Assembly: GCF_020184175.1 (NCBI RefSeq)
Contig: NC_065531.1
Coordinates: forward strand, 24,449,213-24,513,212
Origin: Aphis gossypii
Lineage: Eukaryota > Arthropoda > Insecta > Hemiptera > Aphididae
Length of the DNA: 64,000 bases
Direction: 5' to 3'
Shown: positions 11,641 through 20,988 of the stretch, in pieces
How the letters are laid out: the number at the start of each line of letters is the position of its first letter
Position numbering within the stretch: position 1 is the stretch's first letter
Notes under the pieces: model-generated
What the model was told of the DNA's origin: nothing
The model's database searches: none
What the model saw: only the letters and a program-made list of their open reading frames with translations
Position numbers and translations under genes: made by a program

Positions 11641-12750
11641 CACATACCATGAACCGATATTATATTTATTATTTATATACTATATTATAGATACTTAGTA
11701 GGTACTTACACGAAGTTGTACCTGTTGTCTAGTAAATTTTTAAATTTTTCGGTAACTAAGTTGTGTGAAATGAAAATTTAATTGAAAAACGAAAATCTTT
11801 CCTCCGAAAAATCAAAATCACACGAAGCTTCCAGAAATACGTCTTGCTATCTCTATTTCAGATTTCTAGTGAAAATCAAAAGCAAACTTAATGCAAATAC
11901 TTTTCTTTCCCCGCTTCATTAGGATTAATTACCTAGGTACCTAATATGATGACATTATAATATTATACAACACTTCACAACTGTGTATTGGTAATTGTAT
12001 CTGTTTAAAAAAAAAAATAGTTTTTAGGTACCTATATAGTTTTAATTTAATTTGATGAATATTGAGTTATTGAATATGCTTAATTAATTATTATTTATTA
12101 TACATTGTCCTCAGTATCACCACATAGGCGGAAATCGGGGGGGGGCTTGCAGAAACCAAGCCCCCCCAGAAGCTTAAAGTACAGCTATTTTAATACAGTA
12201 AACAGTAGTGCATATAAGTGTAATAAGCATATTATATTGCTTGAATGGCGGACAATTTCAACCCGGACATTTTCCCCCAACATATTTTCGATGCGAACCC
12301 CCATTTTTTTTTTAGGTTTATTATTTAATATTTAATAAGAAATTATTTTTTCCAATAAAATATAATTTTTTTTTATAAATAAAATCAATTATACTATAAT
12401 TGCTTATTATAGTAGATGTATATTTTTGATCAATTCAACTACTTGAAAAAATAAAATAATAGTAATATTATATTTAAAAGATAGTCTAAATAAAAAAGTA
12501 ATAGTACTAGCATATTGTATTATTCGCTAGTAACATTGAAATCTAAAATTGTATCTAAAACCCAATCAATTGCTGGGCTGTCAAAAATTATCTTATTATT
12601 TGATTTAGACTATTAAGATAAGATTCTTCTACAATCTTATATCTTCATGAGCAAAGGTTTTGGACTTTTAGTAGTGGTTTAGTGGTTGTAACTCGTAATT
12701 CGTAAAGTGAAAAATATATAAAATAAAAATCGTTAGATTTTTTTTTTTTG
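11640..12750. other. Intergenic stretch between UBA5 and the MULE remnant
   Basis: AT-rich sequence without a recognisable gene. The one outstanding structure is the G/C hairpin at 12139-12167. The rest shows only short A/T runs. Confidence 0.6.
12139..12167. repeat. Perfect 11-bp G/C hairpin, probable MITE remnant
   Basis: GGGGGGGCTTG (12139-12149) and CAAGCCCCCCC (12157-12167) are perfect inverted copies around the 7-base loop CAGAAAC. The preceding TAGGCGGAAATCGGGG resembles the G-run end of the aphid-type hAT MITE seen at 47296. It may be the fused ends of an element that lost its middle. No target duplication is clear. Confidence 0.7.
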
Positions 12751-12754
12751 TTTG

Positions 12755-14210
12755 TGATCGTGGATAAAATAGAAATTATTAAAACTGACAGGGGAGGTTT
12801 AAAGATTGTTTTAATGATTATATATACCTATACAAAATAAAAAAATCTTGCTAACAACAAAATTAGATGGGAGTGTGTGGAAAAAAAAAAGAAAAAATGT
12901 AAAGGTAGTATAACAATAGATCAATCGATTTTAAATGTGTTGAAAAATATTGAATATGAAAATCATCTACCGTCCTCAGCCCAAGTTGAAGCAACAAAAG
13001 CCATGTTGAATATGTATACTAAAGCCCAAAACAATTTTGATACTTCTTCCAGAGTTTTTGCAGAAGAAACGTCTAATTTATCAAATGAAGCAATGGTTTT
13101 ATTGACAGATGAAAAATCGATCAAAAGATCACTAAGAAGAATTCGGAATAAATAGTACCTTTCACTATGCCCTTTATCGGAATTGAAAATAAATAGTAAT
13201 TGGGCTACTACAGGAGGTGCCGAACCAAAACAATTTTTATTATTTGATAATGAAAACAATGACAATCGATTAATTGTTTTTGCGTCTCCCGAAGGAATGT
13301 TAGAGCTGTCAAAATTGACCAAGTGGTATATGGATGGAACATTTTTCACTTGTCCTAAAGAATTTCATCAAGTATACATAATTCACGTATGTATTAAAAA
13401 CACATCAATTTCGTGTGTTTATGCTTTATTACAAAGAAAAAATAAAGAAATCTATGTTGAACTTTTATTAAAACTTAAAAGTATGTTGTCTGAGTTGAAA
13501 TTAAAAACTATAAGTATTGATTTTAAACAATCAATGATTGAATTAGTATTTGTCGACATTAATATTCAATGCTGTTATTATCATCTTCCCAAAGTATTTG
13601 GCGTATAGGTAGTTCAAAACATAGGATTAGCTAAAAAGTACAAACTACAAAGAAAATGAAAATGTTCGTTAAATGGTTGCCATGATTAAAGGTTTAGCAT
13701 TATTACCTCTAAAATATGTTAAGAAAAGTATGTACTATTATATAATATGTTAATAATATTATTACAATAACTACTATTATATACGTTTTATTATACTAAT
13801 TGCTTAGGTATGTCTGTGTTGTATGATTTATCAAAAGACTTCAATGATCCAGATATCGATGAACTATTGTTATACTTTGATAGAACGTACGTCGATGGGA
13901 CTTACAAGAGAACTACTACACAATCAAATGGTTTGTCATTATGGCGATCTTCACTAATATTTCCTCCTTATTTATGGAATGTACATAATGCTACAAAGAA
14001 AAACAAATGTAGAACAAATAATATAAGTGAAGAGTGAAGGCATATGAGTGAAGGTTTCAATAACAAATTTAAAACTTTGGTAAGAACTCAGCATGCAAAT
14101 ATTTGGATGTTCATTGAAGCACTACAAAAGTCAAATTCAATGGCAATTAATAAACTATTAAAAATTAAAACAGATACGGTTTTTTTAACAGAAATTCAAA
14201 TCAGAAATTA
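12755..14210 (+). pseudogene. Decayed FLYWCH zinc-finger / MULE transposase
   Basis: The segment reads as a broken Mutator-like (MULE) transposase with an N-terminal FLYWCH-type zinc finger. The finger region includes NNKIRWECVEKKKKKCKGSI near 12847-12906. A frame from 12877 runs to 13605 with one in-frame stop (TAG 13153-13155). It contains LTKWYMDGTFFTCPKEFHQV (from 13315), a typical start of the MULE catalytic domain, and later SIDFKQSMIELV and CCYYHLPKVF. After about 13606 the frame shifts and decays. It resumes at 13810 (MSVLYDLSKDFNDPDIDELL) and again near 14047 in another frame (FNNKFKTLVRTQHANIW). Between 13730 and 13808 there is GTATGT...TTGCTTAG, which could be an intron or an insertion. 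Multiple stops rule out a working protein. Confidence 0.8.
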
Positions 14211-14215
14211 AATGT

Positions 14216-15730
14216 GTTTCACAAAATATATCATTTTTATGTCGAAATTTTTAGACTATATTTCATAAATATTTTTTAACCTTTTATACTTATATAATTT
14301 TTTTACTTTTTGTTATACAATTTTTATTATATTTATGAAAAAAAAATGAAATTTTTAATCTATTTTACTTACCTATATGTATACATTTTTTTACATTTTA
14401 ATTATATTTATGAAAAAAATAATTTCTTATTAAATAATAAACTTAAAAAAAATGGGGGGAAAATGTCCTACTATGCCAAAAACAGTCGGCGGGAAATTGT
14501 CCGGTTACCATATTACGGTTACATTATTTATCATAAAATAAATATAAAATTGTCTGTTAAACAATTCTCATAACTTCATTTAATTTTAAAAACGTGAAAT
14601 CAAAAAACTATTTTAAGAAATTCCTTATTTCTGAATTTATTTTGTAATTCCAATTTAGACCAAATAATTGAATTTTTCTTTACCAAATTTGACCTAAATA
14701 TTAAAATCCTAAAATATACTTGAATCCGTTCATTCAAACTGACGGCCAAAAAATTATTAAATATTATGTCTTATAATCTGTTTTAAAGTTACTTTTTTAA
14801 AATAGAACTACTCGAACTAGAATGAAAGAAATAAATAGAGTTGGACTTCTAGTACTTAAAAATCTAAAAGTATGTATGCACTTATGCACTTAAACATCAA
14901 GAATATGAGCTAAAAATATGCTTTTTTATTTTATTATTTTATCTAATTATAATATTTATGTAGAGAATCATTAAACTTCGAAACATAACTTTTTAAACGA
15001 AAAGGCAATGATTATTTTTTCTTTGCATATTTGAAAATGAAAAAATAATATTTAAAGTTTGAAATATGTAGATGGGGTACGCGACGAAAATATTTTATGC
15101 AGTGCTCTCAATGATAAAACTAGTACGCGCCAAAATATGACGGACAACTAAAGTTCACTTCCTATATGAATTACGGTTTTATCGGCTTATTAATTATTAG
15201 TCAGATAGTAAATTTAAAATTACGTAACCGATAATGAAAATATTATTTTTAAATGGAAAATTTACTATTTTGTCCGATAATTTTATAATTTATTTCAAAA
15301 ATTTGCCAAATATGTTCTTAATTTTTCTAATATACCCAAATATGTATTTTTATGCAACAATGAAAAAATATGCAAAATAAAATTTGAAATTTGATTTGAT
15401 GTTATGAAACACATATTTTGTTGATTACTACAATTTTTCTAAAAAAAAATATGAAAAATTATAAGTCCTCAACCCTAGAAATAACCAATGCATATATTTA
15501 TTTATAAAATTATAATTTGCAGTTCAAACATGATTTAAATATAGTTTATAATTTACTTGTTTGAATTAAAAAATATACCTATTCATAAAATTGGTAAAAT
15601 TTAGATTTGGCTTGATTATTATTTATTGTTTGAATTCATAAACATTGTCTATGTTTGAATTACACCGCGATACTGGTAATTTTATTCCGTTCAACGGGCA
15701 CACTTGCTTCTGATAATAACAAGTAATAAT
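14216..15730. other. AT-rich intergenic stretch before CDK10
   Basis: No coding potential or known repeat is recognised. GC content rises after about 15660, close to the CDK10 start region. Confidence 0.55.
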
Positions 15731-15739
15731 GGTAATAAC

Positions 15740-15778
15740 CACGGACATAGAAAAGAGACTAAAATATCTTGGTCCGTG
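15740..15778. mobile_element. 39-bp hAT-like mini-element with 8-bp target duplication
   Basis: CACGGAC at 15740-15746 is mirrored by GTCCGTG at 15772-15778. GTAATAAC flanks both sides (15732-15739 and 15779-15786), an exact 8-bp duplication. The inside is only about 25 bases, far too short to code. It sits about 200 bp upstream of the CDK10 start codon, within likely promoter DNA. It is either a minimal MITE or a deletion relic of a larger one. Confidence 0.75.
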
Positions 15779-15984
15779 GTAATAACAATCGGCGTTTTGC
15801 TCCGAACCGCAAACACCAGAATCGTTGATACAAAGTACAAACGTCGTTCAATTTGTTAGTTGAATACTTGAATTAACTTAAATCTTAATTCATTAATCAT
15901 TTGTTAGTCTTAGACCTTAGTTGTTACAAATAGATGTGTTATTTGTTTATTTCAACTTCCATTTAAAACAAATCTTCGGCCAAC

Positions 15985-18900
15985 ATGGGGAAATCAAAAA
16001 GTATGTTTTATATTCGATTTATGCGGTGAATCTTGTACAATTAAATAAATATTGTAATGATGATATCAAATTGTTTGGTTTAAAATTTTTCATGTTAATT
16101 TATAGAGAAACATTCGAAAAAAAGCAAAAAAGAAAAAACTGTAGAATTTGGAGGCATTAAGAAATCAAAACAAGTATTGGCAGATTATGATCCTACTGGT
16201 CCAGTTACGCTTTCAGGATCATTATACTCTTTTCGTGAACTTAAACCTATTCCGATTCCTGAAAAAGACCTTGTTAGTAGTATATATACTTTATGATACA
16301 CATAAGTGCTCCTTACATAATCTGTTTAGTTCTTGCTATGTATTCAACTGAACAACTTACAGTTTTCAATCACATACAACAAAACTCCTGAATTGAATGT
16401 TTAAGACTGTTCTAGTAAAATGGACCACACATGAGCTGTTTTAAATCATAATTTTATCTTTTTTAATTAATTAATTTTTGTTGGTTTATTAGTAGAATTT
16501 ATAGTTTGTGCAAGCACAATTCTAATAACTATATTTATTATTATTTTGTTTATATTTCATTGTAAATTGTTCATATTTAGCTTGGACGTTGTCGATTTGT
16601 AGCTGAGTTTGAAAAATTGAATCGCATTGGGGAAGGAACATACGGTGTTGTATGTAAGTTAAATTTATTATTTTATTAATATCTTTTTCTTAGTTTTTGA
16701 TTTGGTCTTTGTATACCAATTATTGACTAAGTTTGGTGACCAATAAAGAATATTAGTCTGCATTGTATTTTTAAGATCGTGCAAAGGATTCAAAATCACC
16801 TTTAGAAAAGATTGTTGCATTAAAAAAAGTTCGCATGGAAAATGAAAAGGAAGGATTACCAATGAGTGCACTTCGTGAGATATCATTATTGTTGAAATGC
16901 GATCATGAGAATATTGTTCGCCTACAAGAAGTTTTAGTTGGCAGAAGTTTAGACAGGTAAATATTTATAAAAAGTAAACATTATTGTATTGCACATCTTG
17001 TCCTTCTTAGTAAAAATGATGATTTTGTTCTAAGTAAACAATTTGAGGAAGAACATATATTGTGAATAGGGTACCAAAAACATGGTTTAACAATTAACCT
17101 TTTAAGGACTCAATATTATGAAATAATCTATTTTTAGAAAATACTTTACATAAATTATATTAACAAAACATTATATGTATGAAAATTATTATTATAACTA
17201 AAACTATCAGGCTAATAATAATATATGTTAACATTTAAATTAAAACTTTTGATGTATTTAATTTCATTAATTTCAGAAGAAAAATAATAAATACAATTTA
17301 TTTTGTCAGTTATATAAATTTAAAAATTGTTAATTATTTTCTGTGTGCTAAGACATTCTAGTTTTTAATATGTTTAGTTTTAGTCTCATATCTGTAATAT
17401 TATAGTATTTTAATTATAACTTTGTTTTCTATTTTTTTTTAGTATATTTTTGTCTATGGAATATTGTGAACACGATTTATCCAGCTTATTAGACAACATG
17501 GCTACTGCATTCACTGAGTCTCAAGTAAAATGTATATTTTTACAGCTCTTAAAAGGACTTAAGTATTTGCATTCAAATTTCATTATTCATCGTGATCTCA
17601 AGGTATCTAATTTATTGATTACTGACAAAGGATGTGTAAAAATAGGTAAATATAATTTTTACTGAAATTTAGTTGTCAATATAGTTTACACAAGTTATAG
17701 TATTAATATTTTTTTTTATCTTTAAGCTGATTTTGGATTAGCTCGTTTTTTTGGTGTGCCACCAAAGAAAATGACAGCTAAAGTGGTAACACTTTGGTAC
17801 AGAGCTCCTGAAGTCTTATTGGGATCTCCTAAGTTGACAACAGCTATTGATATGTGGGCAACTGCATGTATTTTTGCTGAACTTTTGCGTACGCTAGTTA
17901 TTATATTGTTATTTCAGAACAAAATTTCTTATTATTTAATTTTTTTATAATTTAGTTCACAAACCATTATTACCTGGTCGTACCGAAATACATCAACTTG
18001 ATTTGATATGTCAACTTCTTGGTACTCCCAATGCTTCAATATGGCCTGAAATTGATACGTTACCTGCACTGAAGAATTTTACATTAAGACCACAACCATA
18101 TAATAATATTAGACCAAAGTATTTGACATTTAAAAGTACTTTTATCGTACAAATTCAAATAAAATTTTTTTTATTCAGATTTCCGTGGTTATCAGATGCT
18201 GGTATTCGTCTTTTGAACTTTTTGTTCATGTATGAACCGAGTAGAAGAGGAACAGCTGAAGAATGTCTACAGAGCTCATACTTTGTTGAACCACCATTGC
18301 GTAATGACCTTTTTTTTTGTTTATTTAAGAAGATGCCACACCCATATGAATTGTTTTTGTCTTATGCATGCGTACAATAGTTAATAGCGAATTTAGGCGG
18401 GATGACTTTACTCCCTCGATAATAATATCAAAACTATAAACCGCACTGGGAAGATTTTTATCTGTTTTGTAGCGTTTTAATTTTTTGATAGTAGTAACCA
18501 ATAGTTTTTAATAATTAAGTGAAAAACCTTAGTTTTAAACTGATAACTTCATGCTATCAAAAAAATTTAAATGTTATGACATAGGTTAAATTCTTTCCTA
18601 TGTGATTTATAATTTTGGGGATTTTTATTTAAATTTAGGTAATTAAATGTCTAATATTTTCTTTTTAGTCTGTGAGTGGGATTTATGGGTAATAATCTTA
18701 AATTAATGTTTACATTTTTATTAAGGGTTGAATTTTATTATTATTAAACAATGACTTTAAAATTTAATTATGTCTAAAGAAAATAGAAAATAATTTAAAA
18801 ACCATAAATTAATGTTCATATCACTAATTAAGTGACAATACGAGCATCGCACAGTAGCTTTGAGGAACAATGCTAAGTGCAACAAAATCCTATCCCTAGT

Positions 18901-19205
18901 TATTAATCAAGATTTTAACTTATATAATCTAAAACAATAATAATTAATTTAGCAATTTTTAAATATTATTTAACATAATATTTATATTTTTAGCATCTGA
19001 TCCTAAATTGATGCCTACATTCCCACAACATCGTAATTTAAAACTTAAAAAACCATCACATCAACCAAAAGTTTGTCAAACTATTCCACCAGTTGTACCA
19101 TCATTAACGGACTTATTGAGGTGACTTATTATCATATAGTACTAATAATTACTGACTATACATTTTATTATTAAAAATGTGCTTTTCTGTTACAGCTGGA
19201 AATAG
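15985..19205 (+). CDS. CDK10: Cyclin-dependent kinase 10
   Basis: This is a cyclin-M-partnered CDK of the CDK10 (PISSLRE) family. Ten coding exons join in frame to 407 aa: 15985-16000, 16106-16272, 16581-16653, 16776-16956, 17443-17645, 17727-17888, 17956-18118, 18179-18300, 18994-19120 and 19196-19205. A Lys/Ser-rich N-terminus (MGKSKKHSKKSKKEK) may be nuclear-targeting. Kinase landmarks are LGRCR before the domain, the glycine loop GEGTYGVV (78-85 with the preceding G), VALKK (Lys102), the signature PMSALRE helix (114-120), HRDLKVSN (Asp197), ADFGLAR (214-220), T-loop Thr230 in KKMTAKVVTLWYRAPE, RPQPYNNIRPKFPWLSDAG, and a tail with LMPTFPQHRN. The family-specific LGRCR, YNN...KFPWLS and LMPTFP motifs separate it from CDK11 and CDK12. 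The helix reads PMSALRE where vertebrates have PISSLRE. The last exon is only 10 nt. The gene is convergent with mL42. Confidence 0.95.
18119..18178 (+). other. 60-nt stop-free intron of CDK10
   Basis: The intron starts GTATTT and ends TTATTCAG. Its length is a multiple of three and it has no stop in the CDK10 frame, so retention would insert 20 residues (hydrophobic, rich in Phe/Ile) just before FPWLSDAG in the kinase C-lobe. Family comparison shows that residues RPK and FPWL are normally adjacent, so the spliced form is taken as the main product. Confidence 0.75.
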
Positions 19206-19261
19206 AAGAAAGAATATTGTTTTATGACTTACAATATCTTAATCTTTGATATTATACAATT

Positions 19262-19267
19262 TTTATT
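19262..19267 (-). terminator. Candidate mL42 polyadenylation signal
   Basis: TTTATT on the + strand reads AATAAA on the - strand, about 100 bases past the mL42 stop. It lies upstream of the CDK10 signal at 19344, so the two convergent 3' UTRs may overlap. Confidence 0.4.
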
Positions 19268-19343
19268 CAACAAAATCATTATAAAACAATTTTGGTGTGT
19301 ACTCTTATACTAAAAAAACGTGAACTAATTCATTTTTAAAAAT

Positions 19344-19349
19344 AATAAA
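19344..19349 (+). terminator. Candidate CDK10 polyadenylation signal
   Basis: AATAAA lies about 140 bases after the CDK10 stop. It is only 16 bases short of the mL42 stop codon on the opposite strand. Confidence 0.4.
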
Positions 19350-19364
19350 CATAATTATATCGGA

Positions 19365-19721
19365 TTATAAATATTCTCTGTCTACAAGTTTTTGATGAGC
19401 AAACCTTCTTTTCCATTTCTTGGGTGGCACCCAACGGTGTTTGGTGGTGTACGTCATTTTCATTAGTTCTTGTTGCACTATTTCTTTATTGGGCTTACTG
19501 AACACTTCGTGCAAAAAATCTTTGTTTTGAACTCGTAACACTGAGTTGTCCTGCACATTGTTGACCGGTAGAGGTTTGGTGAACTCGTATGGAAAAGTAC
19601 TCTCTGGATGATAACACACTATAGTAGACGCGTCGTCAGTGACGACGATGGCACGTTCTGTTTTGCTGGAGCGTGCCGACATGCTGCTGGCTAGTCGTCT
19701 GAATAATCGCAAACCGTTCAT
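19365..19721 (-). CDS. mRpL42: Mitochondrial large-subunit ribosomal protein mL42
   Basis: This is a component of the mitochondrial 39S ribosomal subunit. The single exon encodes 118 aa, somewhat shorter than the human protein (about 142 aa). Residues 33-39 read TIVCYHP, followed by PYEFTKPLP (44-52), and residues 92-97 read TTKHRW, followed by a basic stretch (PPKKWKRR). These three blocks are the conserved core of mL42/MRPL42. The first 20 residues (MNGLRLFRRLASSMSARSSK) are rich in Arg and Ser and lack acidic residues, as in mitochondrial presequences. No intron is needed. It faces CDK10 tail-to-tail and is divergent from the septin promoter region at 20.1-20.5 kb. Confidence 0.92.
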   Translation of the reverse strand: MNGLRLFRRLASSMSARSSKTERAIVVTDDASTIVCYHPESTFPYEFTKPLPVNNVQDNSVLRVQNKDFLHEVFSKPNKEIVQQELMKMTYTTKHRWVPPKKWKRRFAHQKLVDREYL

Positions 19722-20460
19722 TTTCCGGCAAAATAGTAAGAATTATCAAAAATCAAATGATCCCGTAACGACTAATATCGTGAAATGGCCGAAACCTGCG
19801 TGGAGTGCAATCAGTAAAGGGAAAAGACTTCAAAGATTAATAAAAAATAGAAATGTTCAAAATATGTTCAATGCACATTACACAATAATAAAAATTGTAA
19901 GATGTAAATAAACGTTATCGGGAAAAAATTGTTATCATGGTTCACAAGACAAGGTTAATGTTAACCTAAAAACAAAACGAACAATTTCGTATTATCGAGA
20001 GAGCGATAGAGTAAGTTGTCGTAGGAATTAACTATTAAGATCTAAAGAGAATATACATATTTTGTATATTATGATTATTTATGATCCAAGGTGTAGAGGG
20101 CCTCAGCTACTAGAGGCTGTTATTTAAAACAGATCCGTGACAAAAGTTTAATCCGATTTCGATGGTAAAATTTTCGCCAATTCTAAGATTGTGCGCCAAT
20201 CGATAGTCCGATTCATCACTGCCGAATCGTTTTTCTTTCCATGGCCGTACCGCCACCCACCCCCGCAAAACCGTATACAACGGAGTTGTTGTCGTTTTCA
20301 CGCCGCGCATTCGTCCGTCCCTCCCGGCGCTACCGTCCGACCATCGTCTATACTTGATAATGTGACGTGCGGATTTTTAAAATTTAAAAATTTTCTTTCG
20401 TTTTCGCGTCGTCCCGTCCGAATTTTTGCCGCATCCGTTGACTTTTTCGACCTCACCGCG
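19722..20460. promoter_or_regulatory. Divergent promoter region between mL42 and the septin
   Basis: The 740 bases separate the mL42 start (- strand) from the first septin mini-exon (+ strand). GC content and CG frequency rise strongly between about 20180 and 20460 compared with the flanks. The inverted pair GGTTAA-TG-TTAACC lies at 19953-19966. No TATA box is placed correctly for either gene. Open frames here on both strands look like by-products of the GC-rich composition. Confidence 0.5.
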
Positions 20461-20473
20461 ATGCAGAGGAGCG
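20461..20473 (+). CDS. Alternative coding first exon of the septin (MQRS...)
   Basis: ATGCAGAGGAGCG is followed by the strong donor GTGAGT. Thirteen coding bases leave one base of an open codon. The septin exon at 40371 accepts exactly that phase, giving MQRS-A-ESSAEPTENKEKL and then the septin core. The exon at 40104 would not work, since joining to it meets a stop after about 13 codons. The short isoform would be 449 aa, without the Ala/Gly-rich N-terminus. Phase match, strand and a CG-rich upstream region support this; the joining over about 20 kb is inference. Confidence 0.6.
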
Positions 20474-20599
20474 GTGAGTAAAATATCCAATAATCCATCG
20501 CGTCTGGCAATCCGTTATTTTTCGCGCACGAAAACGACGCGACGTCCGCGCGAAACGGTCGTTGTCACCGCCGCCGCCGAAAGCGAATCGCTTTGAACA

Positions 20600-20988
20600 G
20601 TTTGAACGCTTTGATGTCGGCTGCGTTTCGACGCTCAGTGTACGCTGTATATTGCCGGTGACGACGCGTTTTGCGCGCGACTCCTAGGACAACACGTCCG
20701 ATTCGGCGGTTCCGTTTTCGTCGCGCGAAAATCGGATTCCCTGTTGCGTATTATTGTTTGTTTCCCCATAATAATCATTGTCGTAGTGAACGCTGCTGTT
20801 GCGGTGGTAGTCGTTGTTGTTCACGTCGTTAACTCACCCATAAAACATTTTTGTTGATTTGTATTTTGTGTACTTTTGTTTTGTATTTGTATATTTTTGT
20901 TATTTTTTTTTTTTGTTTTTTTTTTTTTTTTGGTCCGTTCGTGTTGTGCATTGGCTTTTGAAATTCTCTTCGAAATATTCGTGCAGCT
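20600..20988 (+). promoter_or_regulatory. Candidate second septin promoter and non-coding exon
   Basis: CG-rich sequence up to about 20760 is followed by T-rich sequence and a good donor, GCAGCT|GTAAGT after 20988. Any ATG in the segment is followed quickly by a stop, so the exon would be untranslated. It has no support beyond composition and the donor. Confidence 0.3.

Noticed and set aside
12963..13349. 128-aa frame on the - strand
   Set aside because: It lies exactly opposite the MULE remnant, whose + strand reading has clear transposase motifs; a shadow frame.
19639..19911. 90-aa + strand frame across the mL42 start
   Set aside because: It overlaps the mL42 coding sequence on the other strand, has no recognisable motif and decays into Lys-rich AT translation.
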